Assembly (NCBI GenBank): GCA_035610365.1
Contig: CM069432.1
Location: 15,810,001-15,874,000, forward strand
Direction of reading: 5' to 3'
From: Aquatica leii
Taxonomy: Eukaryota; Arthropoda; Insecta; Coleoptera; Lampyridae
DNA length: 64,000 nt
How positions within the stretch are numbered: the first letter of the stretch is position 1; each line of letters opens with the position of its first letter. The notes under the pieces are model-generated. The model made no database searches and was not told where the DNA came from. It saw nothing but the letters and a program-made list of their open reading frames with translations. Shown here one piece after another: positions 10,461 through 20,013 of this stretch. Made by a program: the position numbers and the translations under genes.

Positions 10461-12115
10461 TAGTTATCACGAAATAATTCTGTTGCTATATGGTTGGGCT
10501 TCAATTGCATGACGTCAACAGATCACAGCGAAGTTCAAAAAGTTGAGTATTTGCCTCCGATAAATTTATCACCGACGTCTTATGCGGTAGTTCATGAAAC
10601 ATTAGTCATGGCGAATGAAATTTCGGAAAAATGTTGACAAAAAAGATAATCGTGACATATATACTCTTCTGGGTTAATAGAAATATTAGTTCAGGCAGAA
10701 GTACTAGCAGCTGGCTCGAGGAACTGCATTTCGAACAGTATTTATTTACCACTAATGTATCGCTTGAGATGCTGGATGAATTATTACAAGCGCTTACAGA
10801 GAATTCGTCCGAACAGACTGCTTCTGAATTCAACGATAGGCTTGAAATTACCTGATTTGCTGAACCGCGTTGTTAATGATTATAAAGAATTTTGTAAAGA
10901 AACTTTGATAGGAGCAAAAGGAAAAACTGCTCAATACTGTTATCAATACTGTGAGTTTATTAACATATTCCTGCGTTTTTCTAGAAGCATCCGCACTAGT
11001 AATTTTGAACTGTACTTGTAATCGACCTTTAATATGTGTGATTTATTTTTGCACTTAACCAACCTAATTATGCCAGATGCTCGTTACTATACTTGAGTAA
11101 TTTCATCAGATTGCGTATTAAAATTTTTTTTTGCTTTCGGAATTCCGTAAAGGCGCATTCGAAATTAAACGTACTAAAGCCAATTTTGCAAGATCTCCGG
11201 GTGATTTAACTTTGGACCAAACCATCAATGCTAGCAATCAATTATCGAATAATCTTATCGCGAGCTCTATATCTGCGCTGCAAAGATGAGCGCTCAATCA
11301 CAGTATGAGGACAAAAATAATAACAGTTGTAAAGGAGAATGTTGGCTCGACGTCAAAAGATGATACTTCGCATTCTTTGCAATAAAGCAGAATACAGAAT
11401 GATGCAAAAAGTCTTGGTAGTATCATTGAAGCTCTTAAAAATACGATGAATCCGTTTGATGATCGATCGATAAAAATGTTTTGTTTAACATCTCTACTGG
11501 CAAAGCAGCATCTTCTAATGTTGCTCATTTCCTGCTCATTATTCAAACACTAGGCAGTCAGCAAAAGTTGAATTTTATTTTAGAATGCTCCTCAGCTTCC
11601 GGTAGATTTGAAAGATCGATAGCACCAAATCAAATCTTAAATTTCGCATCGCAATGCAGTACCAAACTTTTGACGACTAAGGACAAGAGCTAGAAGATTT
11701 TATTAAAAATGTAGCGAGATATTTTTGAGCGACTACTTGCTATAGCCATTAAAAAAAATAATATTGAATTGTGTTTGACCTTTCCATTAGCATTATAGCC
11801 GCCAGTTCTCTTCTCGTGTATGGGTTACATCTTGAAAACGGCAAAGGCAATACTTGGAAAGTTATTAAAATATCTAGTCCCAATGGTTGAACCAACACTA
11901 ATCGAAGTAGAAATATTAGATGGTTTTGATTACTTACACTTTATCGGATCGTCTATGCCCAAACCTTTGCTAAAATCGCTGAATCTGTACTTATAAAAAT
12001 TTGTTCAACTGAAGCTGCCGAAATACATCTCATATTCGACCGCTGTTTAACGCCACCAATCAAAGACTGTGAACGTGGAAATCGTCAAACGTTTGACACT
12101 GAGTATAACATTTCA
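10461..12115 (+). pseudogene. Central segment B of the PIN/FEN-like element gene
   Basis: Conserved family blocks continue in order but in shifting frames. EYLPPINLSPTSYAVVHETL lies at about 10540-10600, GKTAQYCYQYCEFIN at about 10921-10965, and FSRSIRTSNFELYL ends at 11021. FEIKRTKANFARSPGDLTL begins near 11157, followed by DQTINASN. NISTGKAASSNVAHFLL is at about 11484-11535, and STEAAEIHLIFDRCLTPPIK at about 12009-12067. The order and spacing match one long protein of over a thousand residues. There are many frameshifts and stops, so it is a pseudogene. The function of these blocks is unknown. Confidence 0.6.
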
Positions 12116-13100
12116 TGACCTGAACAAATTAGATCTAATGATTTTTTAGGAAGTCTTAAAAATTCTCGTTTCAAAGTGAGATGGGCTGAACGACCATTTA
12201 AAATCAATAATCGTAACGAAAAAAATTTTTTTAGCAGTCGAAGATGAGTGCTATTCTTATGAAACACAAAGTAATGGTGTCATAAAAACTAAAGAACTTG
12301 ATTACAAGTGTGATCACGAAGAAGCGGATACGCGAATAATATTTCAAAGTGGCGGCAGGATCAAGAATTCGTGTAAAAGCTTCTGATACGGACGTTTTAA
12401 TAATTGTGCTGGGGAATAAGCATAAACTTAAACAATCACAAATTTGGATAGCATCTTCAGCAAACAAAAAAACGAAATAACAAAGACCCGGATTGTATTA
12501 GTTGTACAGGATTAACTTCGAAGTTGGGATCCACGCTATGCAAAAGTCTACCCGCCTTCCATTGCGTTTACCGTTTGCGACTACACAGCGACTTTTTACA
12601 ATAAAGAAAAAGTCAGACCCTATAAAATCTTTTCCAAAAACGAGACCTTTCAAAACATTTTCGCATTATTTACAGATTAATTAAACATTTTTGATATTAA
12701 GAAAATGGACTTGGTTCAGGAATTCACGGCGCTTATGTATGGAGTCAAGAAGTGAACCAGCGTAAATGACGCGACATATCATATTTTTATAAAAAAAATT
12801 TCGACCAAAAATGATCATGAAAAATGTATGAGGAAAGTTAGGAGCTTTGACTCGAATACGATTCCACCATGCTGGCGATCGTTGAAACAAAAAGATTTAC
12901 GTTAATTCAATGTGGCTCAATGCTACAGATTCTCAGTGCAAAAAACTTAGTCCGGAATATTGTGGTTGGTATTTAGTTGATGGCTCTATGAAACCCATAG
13001 GGTTCGAGGGGGAACAAATGCACAGGCAGGTTGAAGACATCCTGCAATTGCAGTCCAGTGGCAGCTATGACGACCATGTAGAACTTTAGAACGAGTCAGA
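12116..13100 (+). pseudogene. C-terminal PIN/FEN1-like nuclease segment of the element gene
   Basis: Three acidic signatures occur in the order used by FEN1/XPG-type PIN nucleases. EEADTRIIFQ (about 12320-12350) resembles the EAEA helix. KASDTDVLIIVLGN (about 12378-12420) resembles the internal Asp motif. AFTVCDYTATFYNKEK (about 12563-12610) resembles the GCDY/GSDY motif, with Gly changed to Val. Further family blocks follow: KKMDLVQEFTALMYGVKK (about 12700-12752) and FDSNTIPPCWRSLKQKDLR (about 12852-12902). Frames shift several times, so this copy is inactive. The nuclease reading is my inference from motif spacing and could be wrong. Confidence 0.5.
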
Positions 13101-13117
13101 TAGTAAATTGTATTTTC

Positions 13118-13186
13118 GATCAGTATTGATTTCATTCGGTAAGTAGAACGGTGAAGAAGTGAAAAAAAATTAATTAAATTAATTTT
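13118..13186 (-). repeat. Right terminal inverted repeat
   Basis: Inverted partner of 4710-4780. It reads CAGTATTGATTTCATTCGGT, then GGTGAAGAAGTG and an A+T-rich terminus. It sits about 25 bases beyond the last recognisable coding segment of the element. Confidence 0.85.
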
Positions 13187-13244
13187 AATTAAGAGTAGCC
13201 TTGACAGGATTTCGTCAGGCGACCTATTTGCGGCATGTTCGTTT

Positions 13245-13560
13245 ATGTATTGTAATTGCGAAAAAAATACCTTTCATCCGGTAACCAGATGGGCGAAGGT
13301 GGTTCTTATGCCTTATCTTAGATTAATAGTGAGAAAGAAAAGAACTAGAGAGCACGAATATACAAACGGAGCAAAATACATCAATAAATCAAAAACGCAT
13401 TTCATAAGCATATATGCACCAGATATAAACAGGCCTAAAGAAGAGCGGACCTTTTTTTTAAAGAATTTTTTAAAGCAAATCTCAAACAAACTAACTAAAA
13501 AATTTAGGATTTTTAAAAACGATCTACCCTAAATATCTAGAAAACAAACATTATGTGCAA
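13245..13560 (+). pseudogene. LINE endonuclease scrap
   Basis: An open frame of 95 codons contains HFISIYAPDINRPKEERTFF. The YAPD-type block is characteristic of the apurinic endonuclease domain of non-LTR retrotransposons. The flanking residues are not recognisable and there is no reverse transcriptase nearby, so this is probably a short fragment. The assignment rests on one motif. Confidence 0.4.
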
Positions 13561-13889
13561 AATAGCAAAGCCGGCCAGTTTTGATTGTGAAGGGAACATT
13601 TAATCAGTACAGTTTGAAACCTACAAGTGCAGCAAACAAAGGGTTAAAAAGTTTATTGTTTAAACATTCCATTTAACCTCTTTTGACTATGTTTTGGAGC
13701 ACAACCCACATTCACGTTTTTCCTGAACAACTTCGTTGTTTGTTAAGCGCCTTTTCTTAGTAAAATCAACTTTTGGGTATGTCAACTATCAAAAAGATGG
13801 ATTTTTTGATAAAACTAATGTTTGAACCACTGTTTAGAGTTCAACTTCCAGTAATCAGTGATGATGAAAAAAATGTAATGTATTTATAA

Positions 13890-14770
13890 ATACAAATCCT
13901 ACAAGAGATGCTCGAAACGAGCATCGTTGCGTTCCAGGCAGTAGCAGATCCGGTTTTCAAACTTTTGTCTCACTTTTTGAAATGTTTTTTGCGGAATTCG
14001 CTTGCATTCATGAACAATTTGTTGTCTAAGTTCTCTAAATTAGACGGTTGTGTTTTATATATTTCTGACTTCAAATGGTCCCAGAGAAAAAATCTTAACT
14101 TGTTAAGTACAGTGACCGTACTGGCCCTTCAATTGCACCACGCTTGCCAATTCAATGGTTCGGCAATCGGTTGTTCTTCATCTTGTTGGAAAAAAAACTT
14201 ATTTTTGTCTAACATTTGATTTCTTTCTAAATCTTGCCGATTTTTTATTTCTACGATTATTAAAGGATCTACTATGTTTTCTAACATATTTAAGTAAATG
14301 TCACTAGTTAGTGTTTATTTATGTAACCCAAGAATTCCTGCCCAAGCATTCGGTTTTTGCGGAGCTTGAGTATGACATTCTCTGACAAAGTAGGACTTCT
14401 CATCGCTCCAGTAACGCATATTGTGTTTATTAACAGAATCATGTAAAGTAAAGCTGCATACATAACTGAAGCAGATATGTCTTACAAAGTTTTGGTTTGC
14501 AGTGACCAAACTCGACTTAATCTCACAAAACTCTATTGATCTCACGCCCTGATGAAGCCCCTTACGAAAATGGGCAAAACGTTGGCAGCTTCGGTTGCAA
14601 CAACAATGACACGGTCCAAACCCGGAAGACATTCTAATGTTAGTATAGATTCCGGCCGTGGAAGCCTTCGCTATTCTATTGATCTGTCGTAATAATTTTA
14701 ACCAAGTTTTTAGACAATTATAAGGATGGAACTTATAAATTTTTGTCATTTTACGAACTGATCAACATGA
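13890..14770 (-). pseudogene. Mariner-type DDE transposase, split by an insertion
   Basis: Read on the minus strand, this is a Tc1/mariner-superfamily transposase. From high to low coordinate: YKFHPY (near 14720), then after a 143-bp interruption IEFCE, ANQNFVRHICFS, HDSVNKHNMRYWSDE and PQKPNAWAGILG (to about 14330). Then come FFQQDEEQP (about 14200), FFLWDHLKSEIYKTQPSN (about 14080-14025), LRQQIVHECKRIPQKTF and ICYCLERNDARFEHL ending near 13907. WSDE, AGILG and FQQD place it in the DDE family that moves by cut-and-paste at TA sites. The expected proline-rich catalytic stretch before FFLW is scrambled. Several frameshifts, plus the 14543-14674 insertion, mean it is dead. Confidence 0.75.
14543..14674 (+). 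mobile_element. 132-bp Penelope-like fragment with hammerhead-like motif and 11-bp TSD
   Basis: The fragment is flanked by an exact 11-bp direct duplication, TCTATTGATCT, at 14532-14542 and 14675-14685. It interrupts the mariner transposase between its HPY and EFCE blocks. It carries CTGATGA at 14549-14555, then an AGCCCC...GGGC stem and AAAAC, the layout of a hammerhead ribozyme core with G12 lost. The stretch AACGTTGGCAGCTTCGGTT resembles the region 3' of the Penelope-like remnant at 48.49 kb. The TSD length fits target-primed retrotransposition. Confidence 0.6.
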
Positions 14771-15630
14771 AAGCTCAATAGTTTCAGCAGTGTGGCACAA
14801 AAATTTAGTAAGATTGACAGTAATATCTGAAAGCTTATCATTAAAAATCCTTGCAGTGGCTCTAGCACACTTGTTTTTGGAACCATAAATAAAAAAACTC
14901 TTTCAGCAATTGAGTACACCATTTTTACTCTAATTTGTGCAGATTTACTTCAAAACTAAATTATTATATGTATAGGAAACAGTTTTTATTTCTGAAAATA
15001 ATTGATAGCAAAAGAAAGAGATTCACTTTTTTACCTTGCAAACTTTATCACAGAAGTGACGTTTTTTTAAAAACAAATCGTAGAAATATAAATACATTAC
15101 ACAGTTAAACATAGGTTAAAAGAAACTTTCAAAAAGTAAACTTTTTAACCTTTCTTTCTATTTCATATTTTTGGGGGGACTGCAGGCTCGGTAAAGAAGA
15201 TGCACCTGCAGGTCTAAAACTACACTAATTAAGTGTCTTCCTTACAACCAAAATTTACCGGTTTCGGCATTTTGCACTGGACGTTTTTGTTTTCTAAATA
15301 TTTAAGGTATATCGTTTTTTAAAAAAAATCACCCTGTATATGTTGACTGAATATTTAGATATGCAGGAGAAACTCGAACGTATATAACAAAAACAAAGAA
15401 CATGATTGTGGTAGCAGAGATCAAATTATTAAAAGCTATCGAAGAGTAAGCTTGAAAGACTAGCAAAGAAGATCTCAAAATTTCAAATATAGTGAGGTTC
15501 ACGAGATCGAGACGACGATACTAGAGAGACCATGTCGCGTTGGTAGAATCGAAGATAGATGAAGAAAATGAGCAAAGAATGAGAAACCTAGCGGCTACCT
15601 CCCAAAAAATGGTGCGAAAGCTAGACAACT
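14771..15630. other. Decayed sequence between mariner remnant and solo LTR
   Basis: A+T-rich with no recognisable gene. The CACCCTGTATA stretch at 15330-15340 resembles the outer end of mariner-type elements and may mark the far terminus of the 13.9-14.8 kb transposon, but I did not find its inverted partner. The stretch 15360-15620 has several short glutamate/lysine-rich open pieces that I cannot assign. Confidence 0.35.
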
Positions 15631-16855
15631 TGTTACGTGCGAAATTTTCATAATGTAGTACCCGGTATATCGACTTAAAATTAGATTCTGGTTTTGACGC
15701 CCTCTGCCGATCTTTTTGGTTACTGAGAGGTTGCGGAGCCATTTTGAAGCTGTCTACTACGTGAGACGGTCTGTGTCGAAAAATTTGACCTGATTCCTAA
15801 GATTCTAAGTGCATCCATTATGATGAGTACGAATTTATAAGTCAATTACGAATTTATTGTAATCTATTCGGCACAAGGTAAGATATTTTGCATCCGGTTT
15901 ATTAAGATTCCTTTGTAATTTCTGTATTAATTTGATAGCCGTTTCGCCACGCTTCAATCACATGTTCGATTCAATAAAGAACCATGAAGAATAATTGCTA
16001 TTGATAAATACCGTTACCGAATGCGTAAGATTTTCGGAAGGCATATTACCCACAACGAAAACGAAGTCACGACAAGCATTACTTTGGAGATGTTATTTCT
16101 TGTACAGCAGTCGATTGCGTTACCACCCACCTGTTCGTAATTACAACTAACAGCATTCGATACAACGGGTTTTTATATCTCATTTAATTTATTATTATTA
16201 ACGATTTTGTAGCTTCCTATCTTCGTGAGTTATTGTGTGACACGATTTGCTATTCAATATCTATTCTAGGCTGCTACCGGGGAAAACGTTATCGTCGCGC
16301 AAGTAAGCACTGGATTGTGGGTAAGTCTTTTTGATTATTTTTTTTCGCTGTCATAAAAGTCACTCACGGAACTTTGGCTAATGTTAATTTCCGTAATTAC
16401 GTTTACTGTTACAATACCATTAAGGTAATTTCAATTATCATTTAGGGTGTATCGCATGCTGTGTACAAACAAGATTTATTACGAAATTTTCTTCGCTATT
16501 TCGATGCAACTTAACCTGTGGATTGTGTGTTGCCGATATTTCTGGCATTTATGAATTGAGAAATCAAATATACTCCTGTTAATCTTCTACGTTACTACAT
16601 TAAAGTTTTTATACCTGTTAATCTTTCTTTTATGGTAACATGCTTTTCTGTTTAAATTGTAGTTACCCGAACACCCGAGTAACAAGTACTACGAACCTAA
16701 AAATTCGTTATAAGTTTCAACGGTTTGTCGTGATCGAGGCAGAAGTGTTAATTAGGATTGATCTGGCGCCTTTAATTATAATTTCCTTGAACCTTCCCTA
16801 TCTTCGACTGTGTGAGTTGGCCGTGCAAGATTTGTAACACCTAAAGCTTGTAACA
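15631..16855 (+). repeat. Solo LTR of gypsy-type lineage B, TSD AACT
   Basis: The segment begins TGTTACGTGCGAAATT and ends AAGCTTGTAACA, with TGTTAC/GTAACA inverted ends. It is flanked by the direct 4-bp duplication AACT at 15627-15630 and 16856-16859. It matches the interrupted LTR at 23438-26806 over nearly its whole length, and its 3' part matches 35605-36106. No internal domain follows, so it is a solo LTR left after LTR-LTR recombination. Confidence 0.85.
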
Positions 16856-16896
16856 AACTGCTTTTTAAGAAGGGGGACAGATTTAGAAGAGTAGTA

Positions 16897-19088
16897 GGGG
16901 AAAGTGTCGTACCTTGGGACAGTTGTACCTTGGGACAAAAGCGACTTTGGCACATTCTCTTATTTGTTCGCTATACTAATACAATAAATTAGTAGTATTT
17001 ATGTACTATTTTATTTTTATTCACATTGGTTTTTTGGTTATAAACTGACGGCCGCAAAATTGTGCTGTGCTGTACCTTGGTACAATCAAGGGACTGTACC
17101 CTGGGACACAATATTGTACATTGGGACATGAAAATAACTGATGGCATATTTTATTGCAGCCATTTCAAAATGCCTCGCAGTAAAACTGGTAAAACGAAAC
17201 AACCAGTAGATCGTCAAGCATTGAAAGCTGCTTAAAGAAAAATCTGCACATTCGAGATGCTGCTAAAATTTATAATGTTACTAAATCGACAATCGCTCGG
17301 CATTTGGCAGCACACAAAACAAAAAGAAAAGACACCTTCGAATACAGTGGAACTAATGCAGTCAAACAAGTTTTTTTAGAGGCCGAAGAAAATGCTCTAA
17401 AAGAATACCTTATACTGGCTTCCACACATCACTACGGTTTCACAAAAAAAGATACTATGGTTTTGGCTTTCCAATTTGCCGAAAAAAATGATAAAGTAAT
17501 GCCGCGTCAGTGCATGGAAAAAGAAACTACCGGCAACGTTTCTTTATTTTTTTAACAACTTACGAGCCTGCATGGACAAATACAAGTTTCGTTCTGGTGA
17601 AATTTATAATATTGATGAAACCGGTAATAGTAGTGTACATAATCCGCCAAAAGTAGTAGCACAAAACGGTGTCAAGCAGGTTGGTAGCACGACTTTTGGT
17701 GATCGTGGCATTGCCAAAATGTCTGCAATAAATGGCATTGGTAACCACGTTCCTCTTTTGCTAGACTTCTCAAGTGTCCATTTCAAAGAACATATGCTAG
17801 CTAGGGCTCCTCCAGGCACAGTTGGTGCAGCTAATTTGTCTGGCTGGTCAAAAGAAAGGATTCTTCTGCAATATATGGATCATTTTATAAGATATGCCTT
17901 CTGTGGAAAATCCAGAACTGATCGTTTTAGATAACCACGAAAACCACATATCACTCCCTGTGATTGACCTGTCCAAAGGAAATGTAATTGTGTTACTTAC
18001 CTTTCCGCCCCACGCGTCGCATAAGCACCAGCCATTAGATAGAACAGTTTTTGCACCGTACAAGGCGTTCTACAATCAGTGTTTGAATAATTGTCATTTA
18101 CAAAATCCAGGAAAATTTTTCACCTTTTATCAGATGGCTGATGTTATTGGAAAAGCGTACAAAAAAGCTTTTTTTTTCAAAAATATTATCAAAGGTTTTG
18201 AACTCCCGGGAATATGTCCGTTCAATGAAGACATCTTTGGAGAAGATGAATTTTTAGGAACCTTTGTTACAGATACGGATTTTGTTCAGAACGACAAGGC
18301 TAACACAAGCCAAAATGCTGATCCAGGCCCAGGCGTCCCAGGAACTTCATCAGGGTGTGAATTCGTGTCTCCAGAAAATCATTTCCTAAGGCAAGTGATA
18401 AAAAGACCGATGGAAGAGGAAGGCAAAAACGCAAAACAAGAATTTTAACGTGGACCTCAGAAAAACAGCAAATAGAGGAGATGCTTGCAAAAAGGAATAA
18501 AAATAAGAGAACGTCAGTGCAAAAAGTTACAACAAAAATATTAAAGAAAGTACTGATGAATACGATAATGCTATTGATTTGTAGTTAAAAGATTTGAGTA
18601 GCGATGATGAATCTGTTAAGGAAAGTGAACATGTCAAGAATATCTTAAAAGGGGACTTTTTATTGATTAAAATTTTAGGGAAAAATTATGTTGCAAAAGT
18701 TTTAAATTGTTACCTCAAAATCGGAGTTGCAAGTTCTATATTATAAAAAATATTTGATATTTCCGTAGAGACATAATTAGAAAATTACTAGCGCCAGAAT
18801 GCGAAGGGATTTTGCTTCTTATAATTTAAGTTAATATTTTTTTCTTTTTCCATACAGTTAAGAGTAATATTTCTTAAGTTACAAATGTTTCTACTTTTTG
18901 AAATGTCAAATAAATAAATAACTACAAATTTAATATAAAAAACTAAATGTAACAGAATGGAAAAAAATTAGATCGTTTGCAAAAAAGAGCGCAATCTATA
19001 ATTCTAATTCGAAATCGCTCCAACATTAATACTTTTTAGTTACAAAAATTAAATCTGTTTTTTTGTCCCAAGGTACGACACTATCTCC
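16897..19088 (+). mobile_element. pogo-type DNA transposon, TA target
   Basis: The element is flanked by TA at 16895-16896 and 19089-19090. The ends are inverted copies built on GGGGAAAGTGTCGTACC plus TTGGGACA on the left, and the complementary TGTCCCAAGGTACGACAC stretch on the right. Close to the left end the motif GTACCTTGGGACA recurs in variants at 16910-16940 and 17071-17130, probably transposase-binding sites. It encodes one broken transposase. The 2.19-kb length is normal for pogo/Tigger elements. The left TA lies about 40 bp beyond the solo LTR. Confidence 0.85.
17170..18590 (+). pseudogene. pogo/Tigger-like transposase, frameshifted
   Basis: This is a Tc1/mariner-superfamily pogo transposase (DDE_1 type). 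The ATG at 17170 opens MPRSKTGKTKQPVDRQALK. After one frameshift the helix-turn-helix reads NLHIRDAAKIYNVTKSTIAR (about 17244-17303). The catalytic core has YNIDETGNSSVHNPPKV, carrying the first Asp at about 17610. It continues with HVPLLLDFSSVHF and, after another frameshift, LIVLDNHENHIS with the second Asp (about 17923-17958). PHASHKHQPLDRTVFAPYK follows. The C-terminus includes FELPGICPFNEDIFG, and the frame ends with a TAA at 18446-18448. A lysine-rich tail may extend in another frame to about 18590. At least three frame breaks make it inactive. Confidence 0.85.
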
Positions 19089-19439
19089 TAGTACTTTCTC
19101 CATTTTGTTTTAATTTGTGTGTGTATAGTAGCGATTTTCGATACATTATAGTTGGTATGTACCAGTGATTCAAACCTGCCTACGTTCTAATTTTAAATTT
19201 GAAAGTACTTGACGTTGAATTATTATTCTGATGATTTTAACATTGACTTAAGTGTTTCAAAAGTGTTTGATGGCAGAGCCATCTCATAGTATAAATTTTA
19301 CTATGTGTTTAAAGTTAACAGTACATAGCTATAAACAAACATGTTGAAATAGTTTAACACCCGCGAAATTAAAAAATCAGCTTTGAATAATTCGTCGGGA
19401 TAAAAACCACAACGTAAAAGGACATTGGGGGTAAGCAAT

Positions 19440-19555
19440 GTCAATGCAATTGTGCAAAAGCCACCAGAGTGAACTACTGAACGGCCGTTTTGCCCTTTTG
19501 GGGCTCATCAGCAACAGGAGATACACTCTAATGTAGTTCTCACAATTGCATTGAC
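19440..19555 (-). ncRNA. Hammerhead ribozyme-like hairpin, copy 1 (core mutated)
   Basis: On the minus strand a 15-bp stem, GTCAATGCAATTGTG with its complement, encloses a hammerhead layout. An AGAGTG/CACTCT helix, an internal loop and a six-pair helix next to the core form stem I. CTGATGA (plus strand 19505-19511) is followed by the GCCCC-AAAA-GGGC stem II. The next core box reads AAAAC instead of GAAAC. A short ACGGCCGT stem III and a GTT cleavage-type triplet follow. The missing G12 should abolish or greatly slow cleavage. The fold was read by eye from complementarity. Confidence 0.65.
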
Positions 19556-19769
19556 GCCCCTTATAGCTTATATTTAAGTTTGACAAAGTTACAATTTAAA
19601 AGTGTTTAATGGCAGAGCTATCTCATAGTTTAAGTTTACTATGTGTCTAAAGTTAACTGTAAATAGCTTTGAACGACGGTAAACACGTTGAATTAGTTTA
19701 ACACCTGCGAAAATCAAAATCAGCTTTGAATAATTCGTCGGGATAAAACCACAACGTAAAAGGACATTG

Positions 19770-19856
19770 GGGGTAAGCAATGTCAATGCAATTGTGCAAA
19801 CGCCACCAGAGTGAACTACTGGACGGCCGTTTCGCCCTTTTGGGGCTCATCAGCAC
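19770..19856 (-). ncRNA. Hammerhead ribozyme-like motif, copy 2 (intact core, broken stem I)
   Basis: On the minus strand the core boxes are complete: CTGATGA (plus 19847-19853), stem II GCCCC-AAAA-GGGC, then GAAAC, ACGGCCGT and the favoured GTC triplet. The sequence 5' of CTGATGA differs from copy 1, so the stem I partner strand is largely lost where the inverted tail begins at 19856. Catalysis would need an alternative stem I. Confidence 0.6.
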
Positions 19857-19995
19857 AACGTTGTGGTCTAGACGAATTATTCAAAGCTGATTTTGAATTT
19901 TGCGGGTGTTAAACTAATTCAACGTGTTTACCGTCGTTTATAGCTATTTACAGTTATTCTGATAGTTAGTACTACCATTGGTACTACTTATATAT

Positions 19996-20013
19996 TACAC
20001 ACACACACACACA
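19996..20013. repeat. (AC)n microsatellite
   Basis: About nine AC dinucleotides in a row. It has no evident function. Confidence 0.9.

Larger units (their letters stand above)
4710..13186 (+). mobile_element. Large TIR element encoding a zinc-motif / PIN-FEN-like protein
   Basis: The left end (4710-4780) and right end (13118-13186) are inverted copies: AAAATTAATTTAATTAATT, then a T-run, CACTTCTTCACC and CTTACCGAATGAAATCAA. An echo of the end sequence (CTAATCTGCTTACTGATTGAAA) lies near 4889-4910 as a subterminal repeat. Between the ends is one broken plus-strand gene, interrupted by a 3.5-kb Tc1/mariner palindrome at 5833-9320. Without that insertion the element is about 5 kb. The encoded protein family occurs in many insect and cnidarian genomes as uncharacterised transposon-like proteins (recalled, not searched). 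The target duplication is unclear because both ends lie in A+T-rich DNA. Confidence 0.75.
19258..19936. repeat. Tandem ~340-bp repeats with hammerhead cores, plus inverted tail
   Basis: Two head-to-tail units start with AAGTGTTTGATGGCAGAG at about 19260 and AAGTGTTTAATGGCAGAG at about 19599. They share long stretches such as GGACATTGGGGGTAAGCAAT and CACCAGAGTGAACTACTG. The spacing is about 340 bp. After the second unit, 19856-19936 is an inverted copy of the segment at about 19680-19755 (AATTATTCAAAGCTGATTTT and its complement). Each unit contains a minus-strand hammerhead core. The architecture resembles Penelope pseudo-LTRs, retrozymes or hammerhead satellites of invertebrates. Confidence 0.75.
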
